A stretch of DNA of 6,996 nt from an uncultured Rhodospirillaceae bacterium (GCA_913054205.1 CAJXJM010000131.1:1-6996), one strand, 5' to 3'. Counted from the stretch's first letter, positions 1 to 6,996 are shown. A program made the numbers and translations. The notes: generated by a model from the letters alone, not told the origin.

Positions 1-164
1 CAAGTGACGGCAAGACAATCACAGAAGCCGATTTTCTGGGCCGCTTTCAAGATCAACTGGCACGCTTCAAACACCCCAAGGACGTCATATTCGTCGATGA
101 TTTCCCGCGCAGTGCCTTGGGCAAAGTCCTAAAATACAAAGTCCGCGAAATGATCGCAGATTAG
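1..164 (+). CDS. AMP-forming acyl-CoA synthetase, C-terminal fragment (5' end outside window)
   Basis: This is an open frame with codons beginning at position 3, running to TAG at 162-164. It gives 53 residues of the small C-terminal domain of the adenylate-forming (AMP-binding) superfamily. These enzymes activate a carboxylic acid with ATP and load it on coenzyme A in the cytoplasm. The segment LARFKHPKDVIFVDDFPRS is followed by ALGKVLKYKVREM. Together they form the A10-type signature, with the invariant catalytic lysine in the GK pair (codon 123-125). The FKHPKD and FPRSALGKVLK wording is typical of fatty-acyl or aryl-CoA ligases rather than peptide synthetase modules. The acid substrate cannot be read, because the substrate-binding domain lies outside the window. 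The next plus-strand gene starts 75 bases downstream, so the two may share a transcript. Family assignment is confident; the substrate is unknown. Confidence 0.9.
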   Translation, partial: SDGKTITEADFLGRFQDQLARFKHPKDVIFVDDFPRSALGKVLKYKVREMIAD

Positions 165-239
165 GTGATCAGGTTGCGCTTAGCGGTTCTGCGAGCTACA
201 TGTAGTCAATGAACTATCAGAGAAATTAAGGACAACGTC
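165..239 (+). other. Intergenic gap between ligase and CmcJ-type gene
   Basis: This 75-base spacer is the only sizeable non-coding stretch in the window. It contains a perfect 10-base palindrome, CTACATGTAG, at 196-205, and ends in a good Shine-Dalgarno site. No convincing sigma-70 promoter or U-tailed terminator is visible. Read-through from the ligase into the next gene is therefore plausible, though an independent promoter cannot be excluded. Confidence 0.5.
228..232 (+). promoter_or_regulatory. Ribosome binding site for the CmcJ-type gene
   Basis: AAGGA lies 7 bases before the ATG at 240. Its strength and spacing support that ATG as the true start of the downstream gene. Confidence 0.65.
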
Positions 240-1070
240 ATGAACCAAGTGGTCACCGAGCGAACAGTCGAGGCTACGCTCACCTATTGCATTGATGATG
301 GCACTATGCCGGTCAATGAAACAAAAAATGCCATTACAAAGATGCCGACCTATAGCGGTAAATTTGATGACCATGTCATGCCCATCCATAATGCGCGGGA
401 ATGGGATAAGCCCTTTAATCTTGACGTGCACGGCTTCGAACTTGTCGAGCACAATACGGCGGTTAAAGATTTCCTCGACCCAGAAGAAATTAAAGCAACC
501 TACTACCCTGAGATTGAAGAACTTATCAAAAAGCATTCCGGCGCCTCGCGCGTGGTTATTTTTGACCATACAGTGCGGACGGGAAATGATGAAAAACGCG
601 AAGAGTTGCTTTTGCGCGAACCCGTAAAGCGCGTTCACAATGATTACACCGAGTGGTCTGGTCCTCAACGGGTGCGCGATATACTGCCGGATGAAGCAGA
701 AGAACTTTTGAAAAATCGCTTCGCTGTCATTCAAGCGTGGCGACCTATTCAGCCGGTTCTCTATACCAACCCGCTGGCCATTTGCGATGCCCGCAGCCTG
801 CCGGAAAAAGATTTAATTATCTCTGAGCGCCGCTATCCTGACCGGGTTGGGCAAACCTATCAAATCGCCCATAACGACAATCACCAATGGTTTTATTTCC
901 CAGAAATGAAGCGCGAGGAAGCGATTGTCTTCAAAGTTTTTGAGTCCGAAAAGGATGGCCGCGCCCGCTTCACTGCGCACACGTCATTCGATGATCCATT
1001 AACACCAGAAGGCTCGCCGCCCCGCGAAAGTATCGAAATTAGAACGCTCGCGTTTTTTGATCCGGAATAA
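240..1070 (+). CDS. CmcJ/NvfI (BLL6449)-type oxidoreductase, probable non-heme iron enzyme
   Basis: The 276-residue protein resembles the CmcJ/NvfI/AsaB family. This family is known from cephamycin methoxylation (CmcJ), fungal meroterpenoid biosynthesis (NvfI) and gibberellin desaturase relatives, and many bacterial members are uncharacterised. Recognisable blocks are VHNDYTEWSGPQRVRDILP at about 132-150, an AWRPI segment near 166-170, HNDNHQWFYFPEM at 211-223 and ARFTAHTSFDDP at 242-253, ending in PPRESIEIR at 260-268. H133 and D135 form an HxD pair suited to iron binding. The third histidine could be H211, H215 or H247. R262-x-S264 falls 15 residues after H247 and resembles the RxS element that binds 2-oxoglutarate in Fe(II)/2OG dioxygenases. 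There is no signal peptide or membrane segment, so the enzyme should be cytoplasmic. The start is fixed by AAGGA 7 bases upstream. The gene is convergent with the permease gene, with 2 bases between stops. The substrate and exact reaction (hydroxylation, desaturation or other) are not readable. Confidence 0.8.
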   Translation: MNQVVTERTVEATLTYCIDDGTMPVNETKNAITKMPTYSGKFDDHVMPIHNAREWDKPFNLDVHGFELVEHNTAVKDFLDPEEIKATYYPEIEELIKKHSGASRVVIFDHTVRTGNDEKREELLLREPVKRVHNDYTEWSGPQRVRDILPDEAEELLKNRFAVIQAWRPIQPVLYTNPLAICDARSLPEKDLIISERRYPDRVGQTYQIAHNDNHQWFYFPEMKREEAIVFKVFESEKDGRARFTAHTSFDDPLTPEGSPPRESIEIRTLAFFDPE

Positions 1071-1072
1071 AG

Positions 1073-1816
1073 CTAAAGAATAACGATTGAGGCCCCAAGC
1101 ACGACAATGGCAACAAGCGTAAACTTCTTAAACATTTCCTGAGGTGCCAAATTGAATATTTTGGCGCCGATCCAACCGCCGAGCATTTGACCCGGTGCCA
1201 GAAGTATACCTTTGACAAAAATGTCCCAACCAATTGCACCAGTAACGGCAAGCGTACCCGTGATAAGCAAAATCGTCAGCCCAGCTCCGATGACTATGTT
1301 GGCTCGTTGAACACGTGCTGAGTCTGGATATGCAATTACATAAATGACCAATGCAGAACCGCCCACGCCTGCAAATCCATTAATTAAACCGGATATCCCA
1401 CCAAAAAAAGAAGCGGCAGTAATTCCCCGTTTTCCTCGATATTGCCAACCGCTCATTATTAACAGTGCTGCAATGATAATGAATATGCCGATAACTTTAC
1501 GCACTGTCGTGGGATCTTGATACAGCAGTAATCCACTTCCAATAGGCGTCGCTATCATAATCGCTAAATACAGTGCGCGCATATCGTGCCAGTTGGCCAT
1601 ACGCATTGCAGCAGGATAGAGCTGTACTGATAACAGCAAGCCGCCGATACAAATCAGCGCCAGGGCTTCGACAGGGCTAAATATCAATGTCATCAAAGGC
1701 ATCATGACCATGCCACCACCCCAACCGGTATAGCCGTGCATTAAACCGCCAAGAATGACGATGCCAAACGCATAGGCAAAATGGAGGGTCAGGAGATCGC
1801 TGAGAAATTCGACCAT
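1073..1816 (-). CDS. TauE/SafE (DUF81) family integral membrane permease
   Basis: The 247-residue, very hydrophobic protein has about seven to eight predicted membrane helices: roughly 14-32, 35-48, 52-70, 81-99, 107-124, 137-160, 172-195, 198-220 and 229-247, some of which may be half-helices. The family's internal duplication is visible. The glycine-rich block GGLMHGYTGWGGGMVMMP at 23-40 is echoed by GGISGLINGFAGVGGSALVI at 139-158. Both have the GxxxGxxGxGGG-like signature of TauE/SafE proteins, proposed exporters or importers of sulfite, sulfoacetate and other small organic anions across the inner membrane. An in-frame TAG four codons before the ATG rules out a longer start. No clear Shine-Dalgarno site precedes it, and the 14-base gap to the P450 stop suggests translation coupled to that gene. 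As the last gene of the block it may move a substrate or product of the neighbouring enzymes. That role is inference, and the cargo is unknown. Confidence 0.87.
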   Translation of the reverse strand: MVEFLSDLLTLHFAYAFGIVILGGLMHGYTGWGGGMVMMPLMTLIFSPVEALALICIGGLLLSVQLYPAAMRMANWHDMRALYLAIMIATPIGSGLLLYQDPTTVRKVIGIFIIIAALLIMSGWQYRGKRGITAASFFGGISGLINGFAGVGGSALVIYVIAYPDSARVQRANIVIGAGLTILLITGTLAVTGAIGWDIFVKGILLAPGQMLGGWIGAKIFNLAPQEMFKKFTLVAIVVLGASIVIL

Positions 1817-1830
1817 ATTTAACGTCTACG

Positions 1831-3057
1831 CTAGGTAACCGATACCGGCAAGACTTCGAGGCCTCTGAAGCGTGCACGACCATGATTGCGCTTTTCCCCG
1901 GTCGCACGAAGATTTGGGAAACGTTCAACAAACTTGCCAACAGCAACGTGTCCTTCTATTCGACCCAAGGTATTGCCCATGCAAATATGTTTACCAATTC
2001 CAAAGGCGATCTGAGGGTTAGGCTGCCTGCCGATATCTACTTCTTCCGGGTTTTCGAATTTTTCCGGATCGCGGTTTGCTGCTCCAATACAGGTATGTAG
2101 AAAGGTACCTGCCGAAATCGTGACTTTGCTTCCTTCAGGCCCAAATTCAACGTCTTCAACAGCTTTGCGGTTGCCAATTTGTAAGGGGCTTTGAAAGCGC
2201 AGAAATTCTTCGACCGCGGTCTTAATCAGGCTTGGATCATCACGCAATCTTTGCAATTGGTCAGGGTAATCCAACAATATGCTGATGCCATTGCCGACCA
2301 AATTGGCAGTCGTTTCGTGCCCGGCGTTCAGAAGAAATATACAATTCTGCACCAATTCAATCGGCGTCAGATTTTCACCATCTACTTCACCAAAAATCAA
2401 TGAAGAGAGCACCTCGCCCATCTCACCGCCTTCCGGCATTTTGCGGCGTTCAGAGATGAGTTCCTCAAGAAGCGCGCCAAATTCCTCTACTGCCGCGTGA
2501 CCATCTTCAATTTTCTCCGGCGTCACCACGGGGTCAAGGGCACCCAGTATTAAATTAGAATAATTGTGGAGTTTGTGGCGATGCTCTTCTGGTACGCCGA
2601 GCATGTCGGCTATGATTTCCGTCGGCAATGCAAGAGCATAGTCATTCACGACATCGAATTCACCTTGCGCTGCCAGGCGATCAAGCAAGCGATCAACAAT
2701 CCCGTCAATCACCGGTTCCAACTCCGACAGTTTTCTGGGTGAAAACGCTTCCGATAATAATTTCCGCACACGTGTGTGTTTGGGCGGATCGTTAAAAACC
2801 AGGCTTGTGGTGTGATGAACATAAAGCGGGCCATCACCAAATTTCGGCTTAAAATCAACGGTCTTGTCTGAGCTCATGGCGGGATGCCGAAAGCTCTGAA
2901 CGACATCTTCATATCGTGTTAAAAAATAAGATCCATCTGGATTTCGGTGGACTGGATCATTTTCCCGCATCAATTTGTATGTCGGGAACGGATCGTCCAG
3001 AAACGCTTGGTCTATTTTATTAACGTCAAAGTTTTCAGCAGTTTTCTGATCGTCCAT
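1831..3057 (-). CDS. Cytochrome P450, bacterial class I, soluble
   Basis: The 408-residue length is typical of soluble bacterial P450 monooxygenases, which use O2 and two electrons, usually delivered by a ferredoxin and its reductase. All diagnostic elements are present. The helix-C type motif FNDPPKHTRVRKLL is at 88-101. The I-helix oxygen-activation motif AGHETT is at 245-250, with the acid E248 and T249. The K-helix ExxR is E284-R287, the DPEKF (PERF-like) element is at 330-334, and the heme loop FGIGKHICMG is at 352-361 with C359 as the thiolate ligand. There is no N-terminal membrane anchor. The gene follows the molybdoenzyme gene by 11 bases, and its ribosome binding site overlaps that gene's stop codon, so the two are almost certainly co-expressed. 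No ferredoxin or reductase gene lies in the window, so electrons must come from elsewhere. The fold is certain; the CYP family number and substrate are not assignable by eye. Company with fumarylacetoacetase suggests an aromatic or hydrophobic substrate (inference). Confidence 0.96.
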   Translation of the reverse strand: MDDQKTAENFDVNKIDQAFLDDPFPTYKLMRENDPVHRNPDGSYFLTRYEDVVQSFRHPAMSSDKTVDFKPKFGDGPLYVHHTTSLVFNDPPKHTRVRKLLSEAFSPRKLSELEPVIDGIVDRLLDRLAAQGEFDVVNDYALALPTEIIADMLGVPEEHRHKLHNYSNLILGALDPVVTPEKIEDGHAAVEEFGALLEELISERRKMPEGGEMGEVLSSLIFGEVDGENLTPIELVQNCIFLLNAGHETTANLVGNGISILLDYPDQLQRLRDDPSLIKTAVEEFLRFQSPLQIGNRKAVEDVEFGPEGSKVTISAGTFLHTCIGAANRDPEKFENPEEVDIGRQPNPQIAFGIGKHICMGNTLGRIEGHVAVGKFVERFPNLRATGEKRNHGRARFRGLEVLPVSVT

Positions 3058-3065
3058 TATCCTGT

Positions 3066-3070
3066 TCCTT
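3066..3070 (-). promoter_or_regulatory. P450 ribosome binding site overlapping the upstream stop codon
   Basis: On the minus strand, AAGGA lies 8 bases before the P450 ATG (3057-3055) and shares its AA with the TAA stop (3071-3069) of the molybdoenzyme gene. Ribosomes finishing the upstream gene would release on this site, which favours coupled translation and supports the chosen P450 start. Confidence 0.65.
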
Positions 3071-6000
3071 ATGCCGGCGGCACGATCTCTTTTTCCGGCT
3101 TAGCTGCGGATTCATTCGTATCGAGTTCCGTGCCGCCATCCCACAATACAACCTCAACCAAAGCAGAACTTGTCGCCATAGAATGAGATTGTTTGATTTG
3201 CATTCGCCGAGGCGTCAATTGGTTGAGACAACCACCTCGGTCAACTGAGTTCCCTGGCTCACCCAAAGGATCATATATCGCGCAAGATTCATAACCATGC
3301 AAAACTCCCCGCGCCAATCGTGTGGTTGGAAAGGCCGCACAGATAACCGCCCCTCTTTCGTTATAGATTTTGATAAGATCAAACTTCTTAATACCGCGAT
3401 CTTCCGCATCCTTAGTATTTATCCGCAAAGTCCAATAATAATAACCGTCGATCTCGACGCGATGGTCAACGATATCGTTTAGAAAACTATCCTTACCGTC
3501 GCCTTGACTGTGATAGCTGTATCGCGCGTGTGGGGTCATCATCAAAAGTGGATATTTGCCAAAACGATCACCATCGCTGGGCCCTTCCCAACTTGGTGTA
3601 TAGCGCGCAATGGTTGGACGCTCGGGATCATCTGCATCAAATCGTTTGAGGCTGTTGCAATCGAACTCAATCTTACCAGATTGCGTTTGTAAGCCTTTCA
3701 GAAACTCTTCCGTATAATCGGCTGGAAGTGGATGAGGTTCCGGCACATCTTTTTTACGTCCTTCTGCAAACCAGCGGAAAGAAACCGGCGGGCGGAGTTC
3801 TTCTTTCAAAGGCGGTACGACAAAATATCCCTTTTTAAGGAATTTTTTCCAGGAAATATGTTTCGGCAGATCAGAGGCCTCAAATTGCCGCTTCGCCCAA
3901 TCCAGTTCACTCATGCCTTCTGAAAACAAAAGGCCTAATCCCAGACGCTGCGCGATCTCAAGAAAGATTTGATAGTCTGATTTGGATTCACCTAATGGCT
4001 CAATGCATTTGTGCTGGAATGTTATCACCCGGTGGTTCAATTGGTTTTGACCATGATGTGTGTAGCCGCCGATTCCTGCCCATTCGCTGATGTCAAATCT
4101 TTCCATATGCGTGCAGGCTGGCAAGATTATATCTGCGAATTTTGCATCACCCTCCATCCAAATCGATTGATTGACGACAAACTCCAAATTCTCAGAGGCA
4201 TACATTTTAACGTATCTATTGGTGTCGCTCATGGTGCCAAACATGGAGCCACCGTATTTATAAAGCATCTTCACAGGTGCCTGACCCTGCTTGGGATAAA
4301 CAAACTTATTGAACTGGCCCTCAATGGTTTTGCCGTCCCAGGCATAGCCTTCAACGGTTTTACCTGCTATCGCTTCCGGCATATGCAGCCGGGGAATTTT
4401 TTGACTGGTTGTATTGATTGTCGGCAGTTGCGGCATACGCTGATAGAGCGAGACCGCCAAAGCCGTATTGGTCAAATCGCCGGAAATACCACCATCAGCA
4501 TAGCCTGGGAAATAAAAATGCAAATCCAACGGCGTTGCGCGCTGCATATTACCGAGATTGACGCCTGGTTTTCCAATGCCTTGCATTGCCATCAGGCAAA
4601 TCATCATACGTGACCATTGAATGCCCGTTGCATTTCGGCAAGCACCTCCGTAGCCATTTCCAGCACCGCCGGCGGACAGATAAACTTTTTTATTGCCCCA
4701 AGCTCGAGCCAGAGCACGAACTTCTTTGGCTGACACACCGGTTTCCTCAGCCTGCCACTCAGGCGTTTTGGGAATACCGTCATCGTCACCAAGAACATAG
4801 GCCTTCCATTTATCGAACCCGAGCGTTCGTTTGGCGACATAATCCTGGTCATATAGATTTTCGGTTATCCACACATAAGCGATTGCCAAAGCCAATGCCG
4901 GATCAGTCTGCGGTTTAGGCGCCAACCATTTGCCACCCAACATCTGCGCTGTGTCATTATAAAACGGATCAATATGAACAAATTTGATATCGAGCTTTTT
5001 CAGCCATTGGCGCCTGATAGAACCTTCGTGTGATCCATAATTGCCACTTGTCGCTTCCGGATTACTGGACCAAAAAACAACCATTTCGCAATGTTTTAGC
5101 AGATCTTCAACCGTGCCATAATTTTCCGACATACCGACCCGAAGGCTATGTCCCCAATGGTGGAGACCGCCCCAATACCAGCCCTCCCAACTATCAGGAT
5201 TATGGTGAATTTCCGTATGGCCAACCAAATTCATGAAGCGGAAATTTGCACTGAGATAGTAGCCGACATTGCCAAATGTATGATGCGAGCCGTGACTGGA
5301 AGCCATTGAACCAGGCCCGTAATCTCGTTTCACGCGTTGGATTTCACTGGCAACAAGATCAAGAGCCTCATCCCAACTTATGCGCTCATATCCCGACTTT
5401 CCGCGATTTTGTGGATTGCGCTCTCCATTTGGATCAAAATCGACACGCTTCATGGGATGCAAAATGCGATCTGGCGAATAGACCATCGATTTCCAATTTT
5501 GGCCATGCGGCGACAGAGAGGTTTGCCGGGGAGGTGTGAAACTCTCACCCCGCGCCTCAATCGTCCAAGTACCGGGATCGCTTTCATCAAATTCTATTGG
5601 TGTTATGCGGAGAATTTTTTCATCTTTGACATAAACAAAAACCGGGCCACCATTGGTATTGCTGGTATAGCGCTTCGTACCATCCGCAAGAGTGGTGCCA
5701 TATTTCCAATCAATATTTTGTGTCAGCATAATGGTTTGCGCAAACCAATAGGCATCGGCATCGTCGCCCGTCATGGTCAGGTTAAATTCTTTTTGCGCAT
5801 CAATTTGCTGTTGGTAATCGACCGGCGGTATTAAAAGCTCAACGGCGATTTTGGAATCTTTAAACGCCAGACAAATATCGGGATCAGGATGAACACCCGA
5901 TTTTGAGGTTACTTTGCCGTCCTTAAAAATAAAATAACGACCCTGGCTGTCATCAGCGATTTTTATCTGGGCGATAAGATTCTTTTCTTTAAGGCGAGAT

Positions 6001-6074
6001 CGAAAGGCGGCATGCCGCCAAGCCGTTATTTTCAACAACCAACTCAGACCGTATAAAATCAGCGAAAATATCAT
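3069..6074 (-). CDS. Membrane-anchored SCP2-like/molybdopterin oxidoreductase fusion, pyrogallol hydroxytransferase large-subunit type
   Basis: This is a DMSO-reductase-superfamily (bis-MGD) enzyme. I prefer the ATG at 6074 (1001 residues), which overlaps the upstream stop by one base. An in-frame ATG at 6116 would add 14 polar residues before the hydrophobic helix. With the 6074 start, residues 1-20 form a membrane helix followed by basic residues and no twin-arginine motif, suggesting a cytoplasm-facing anchor. Residues about 25-120 look like an SCP2-type lipid-binding domain ([35 protein letters not shown]). The catalytic part spans about 190-800 and the dinucleotide-binding domain about 840-970. 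From memory, Pelobacter AthL uses His144, Tyr152, Asp174, Ser175 (Mo ligand) and Trp176. H264, Y272, D294, S295 and W296 reproduce those intervals exactly at a constant offset of 120, and Y525 sits close to the Tyr404 position. The cysteines are scattered, so there is no N-terminal [4Fe-4S] site, as in AthL. No AthS-like iron-sulfur subunit is adjacent. The likely role is hydroxyl transfer or hydroxylation on a phenolic ring; the substrate is unproven. Confidence 0.88.
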   Translation of the reverse strand: MIFSLILYGLSWLLKITAWRHAAFRSRLKEKNLIAQIKIADDSQGRYFIFKDGKVTSKSGVHPDPDICLAFKDSKIAVELLIPPVDYQQQIDAQKEFNLTMTGDDADAYWFAQTIMLTQNIDWKYGTTLADGTKRYTSNTNGGPVFVYVKDEKILRITPIEFDESDPGTWTIEARGESFTPPRQTSLSPHGQNWKSMVYSPDRILHPMKRVDFDPNGERNPQNRGKSGYERISWDEALDLVASEIQRVKRDYGPGSMASSHGSHHTFGNVGYYLSANFRFMNLVGHTEIHHNPDSWEGWYWGGLHHWGHSLRVGMSENYGTVEDLLKHCEMVVFWSSNPEATSGNYGSHEGSIRRQWLKKLDIKFVHIDPFYNDTAQMLGGKWLAPKPQTDPALALAIAYVWITENLYDQDYVAKRTLGFDKWKAYVLGDDDGIPKTPEWQAEETGVSAKEVRALARAWGNKKVYLSAGGAGNGYGGACRNATGIQWSRMMICLMAMQGIGKPGVNLGNMQRATPLDLHFYFPGYADGGISGDLTNTALAVSLYQRMPQLPTINTTSQKIPRLHMPEAIAGKTVEGYAWDGKTIEGQFNKFVYPKQGQAPVKMLYKYGGSMFGTMSDTNRYVKMYASENLEFVVNQSIWMEGDAKFADIILPACTHMERFDISEWAGIGGYTHHGQNQLNHRVITFQHKCIEPLGESKSDYQIFLEIAQRLGLGLLFSEGMSELDWAKRQFEASDLPKHISWKKFLKKGYFVVPPLKEELRPPVSFRWFAEGRKKDVPEPHPLPADYTEEFLKGLQTQSGKIEFDCNSLKRFDADDPERPTIARYTPSWEGPSDGDRFGKYPLLMMTPHARYSYHSQGDGKDSFLNDIVDHRVEIDGYYYWTLRINTKDAEDRGIKKFDLIKIYNERGAVICAAFPTTRLARGVLHGYESCAIYDPLGEPGNSVDRGGCLNQLTPRRMQIKQSHSMATSSALVEVVLWDGGTELDTNESAAKPEKEIVPPA

Positions 6075-6076
6075 TA
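6072..6076 (-). promoter_or_regulatory. TAATG stop/start overlap coupling fumarylacetoacetase to the molybdoenzyme
   Basis: On the minus strand the TAA stop of the fumarylacetoacetase gene (6076-6074) shares its last A with an ATG (6074-6072) that opens directly onto the hydrophobic helix of the molybdoenzyme. Such one-base overlaps usually mean termination-reinitiation coupling. A G-rich run at about 6083-6087 on this strand could serve as a weak Shine-Dalgarno site. The alternative ATG at 6116 would create a 43-base overlap and has only a weak site before it. Confidence 0.6.
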
Positions 6077-6996
6077 TGCCGTACCCCCGTCCGCTGGCAG
6101 AATTATCGAGCGGCATTCACCAAATCCAATGCGTGCAGCACCGTCCTTGTCGCACCAAGCCCGCATGACAACCTCATCGCCGTCTTCAAGGAAGGTACGG
6201 GTCTCGCCAGTAGGGAAAGTGATCTCTTGCATACCGCCAACCGACGCCTCTAATAAGCTGCCGAGTTGATCTTTCTCCGTGCCTGAGATTGTGCCGGAAC
6301 CATAAAAATCGCCCGGTTGGAAATTACAGCCGCCAGACGCATGATGGGTGAGCATTTGAAACACCGACCAATACATATCTTTAAAAACTGGGGAGCCAAT
6401 GACAAAGGGCGCATCATCATTCTCTTGCATTTTTGGCGTCGCGATGGCGACATCAAGATTAATATCAAGCCCGCCGCTTTGCTCATGAGCTTCTGAAGTC
6501 AAATAGGCCAGAGGCACTGGATCGCCATCTGGGCGCGGTGTCACTTCCTGCCGGTAAGGCGCCATTGCTTCCATCGTCACGATCCAAGGCGAAATTGTCG
6601 TCGCAAAATTTTTCGCTAGGAACGGCCCCAGAGGGACATATTCCCAAGCTTGAATATCTCGCGCCGACCAATCGTTTAAAACGCAAAAACCGAAGATGTG
6701 ATCTTCTGCATCATCAAGCGCAATTGTCTCGCCGAGCGAATTGCCGGGACCGACAAAAACACCAAGCTCGGTTTCATAATCAAGACGCTTGCAGGCAGTA
6801 AAGACCGGCAGCTCTGCATCTGGCGCTTTTAACTGTCCCTTCGGGCGCTTAGAGGGCGTACCGCTCACTCGGATGGAGGAGGATCGTCCGTGATAGGCAA
6901 TTGGGATATGTTTGTAATTTGGCAGCAATGGGTTATCAGGCCTGAGTAGCCTGCCAACATTGGTCGCGTGATTGATCGATGAATAAAAATCTGTGT
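6074..6996 (-). CDS. fahA: Fumarylacetoacetase (EC 3.7.1.2), N-terminus outside window
   Basis: This enzyme hydrolyses fumarylacetoacetate to fumarate and acetoacetate, the last step of tyrosine/homogentisate degradation, in the cytoplasm. The window holds 306 residues through the TAA at 6076-6074. The frame stays open to the window edge, so a TTG at 6928 is internal and not a start. About 120 residues (the N-terminal SH3-like domain) are missing compared with the roughly 420-residue family. The visible sequence begins [14 protein letters not shown]. Counting from the window edge and aligning to the human enzyme from memory, the metal ligands D2, E74, E76 and D108 match Asp126, Glu199, Glu201 and Asp233. 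The catalytic base H9 matches His133. Y4, R18, Y34, Q115, Y119 and K128 match Tyr128, Arg142, Tyr159, Gln240, Tyr244 and Lys253. [19 protein letters not shown] is the family signature. It is the first visible gene of the minus-strand block; homogentisate dioxygenase could lie just upstream, outside the window. Confidence 0.96.
   Translation of the reverse strand, partial: TDFYSSINHATNVGRLLRPDNPLLPNYKHIPIAYHGRSSSIRVSGTPSKRPKGQLKAPDAELPVFTACKRLDYETELGVFVGPGNSLGETIALDDAEDHIFGFCVLNDWSARDIQAWEYVPLGPFLAKNFATTISPWIVTMEAMAPYRQEVTPRPDGDPVPLAYLTSEAHEQSGGLDINLDVAIATPKMQENDDAPFVIGSPVFKDMYWSVFQMLTHHASGGCNFQPGDFYGSGTISGTEKDQLGSLLEASVGGMQEITFPTGETRTFLEDGDEVVMRAWCDKDGAARIGFGECRSIILPADGGTA

Noticed and set aside
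154..194. Inverted repeat TCGCAGA (154-160) / TCTGCGA (188-194) as a terminator of the ligase gene
   Set aside because: A seven-base stem with a 27-base loop and no T-run is unlikely to terminate transcription.
174..202. Possible sigma-70 promoter (TTGCGC, 17 bases, TACATG) before the CmcJ-type gene
   Set aside because: Only three of six consensus bases match in each box, which is too weak to call.
196..205. Palindrome CTACATGTAG as an operator
   Set aside because: It is a perfect 10-base palindrome in the intergenic gap, but short, single-copy and without a neighbouring regulator gene, so no function can be claimed.
180..734. Minus-strand open frame of 184 codons opposite the CmcJ-type gene
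   Set aside because: It is antisense to a clearly conserved protein, shows low-complexity hydrophobic/aromatic composition, and matches no family I know; it is a shadow frame.
1043..1058. Small hairpin AACG-CTCG-CGTT followed by six T, terminator-like on the plus strand
   Set aside because: The stem has only four firm base pairs and lies before the stop codon of the CmcJ-type gene, encoding its conserved C-terminus; probably chance.
4011..4613. Plus-strand open frame of 200 codons inside the molybdoenzyme gene
   Set aside because: It is antisense to a conserved catalytic region and its translation looks like a codon shadow. The same applies to the plus-strand frame at 5337-5834.
6926..6928. 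TTG at 6928 as the start of fumarylacetoacetase
   Set aside because: The frame continues upstream with the conserved catalytic segment [14 protein letters not shown], so the gene begins beyond the window.

Overview
The window is a compact, almost fully coding stretch of a bacterial chromosome with roughly balanced base composition (judged by eye). Gene density, Shine-Dalgarno-like sites, overlapping genes and the protein families (soluble P450, eukaryote-type fumarylacetoacetase, a BLL6449/CmcJ-type enzyme, a TauE/SafE permease) point to a heterotrophic proteobacterium, most likely an alphaproteobacterium. That placement is inference from family distribution, not from a marker gene. There are no RNA genes, insertion sequences, CRISPR arrays or long repeats. 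The only non-coding gap longer than 14 bases is 165-239.

Layout. On the plus strand lie the last 53 codons of an AMP-forming acyl-CoA synthetase (1-164) and, 75 bases later, a CmcJ/NvfI (BLL6449)-type oxidoreductase (240-1070). Converging on it with only 2 bases between stop codons is a four-gene minus-strand block, in transcription order: fumarylacetoacetase (6996-6074, cut by the window edge), a membrane-anchored molybdopterin oxidoreductase of the pyrogallol hydroxytransferase large-subunit type (6074-3069), a cytochrome P450 (3057-1831) and a TauE/SafE-family membrane permease (1816-1073). A 1-base stop/start overlap and gaps of 11 and 14 bases make this a probable operon.

How the genes may work together. 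Fumarylacetoacetase ends the homogentisate-type route of aromatic ring degradation and retains every active-site residue I could map. The molybdoenzyme matches the recalled active-site spacing of the anaerobic pyrogallol-phloroglucinol transhydroxylase, but it carries an extra N-terminal membrane helix plus an SCP2-like lipid-binding domain, and no iron-sulfur subunit is encoded beside it. The P450, and perhaps the CmcJ-type enzyme, could add further oxygen-dependent steps, the permease could move an anionic substrate or product, and the ligase could activate a carboxylate. The inferred theme is catabolism or tailoring of a hydrophobic phenolic compound by a route I do not recognise as described. 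The substrate is unknown.
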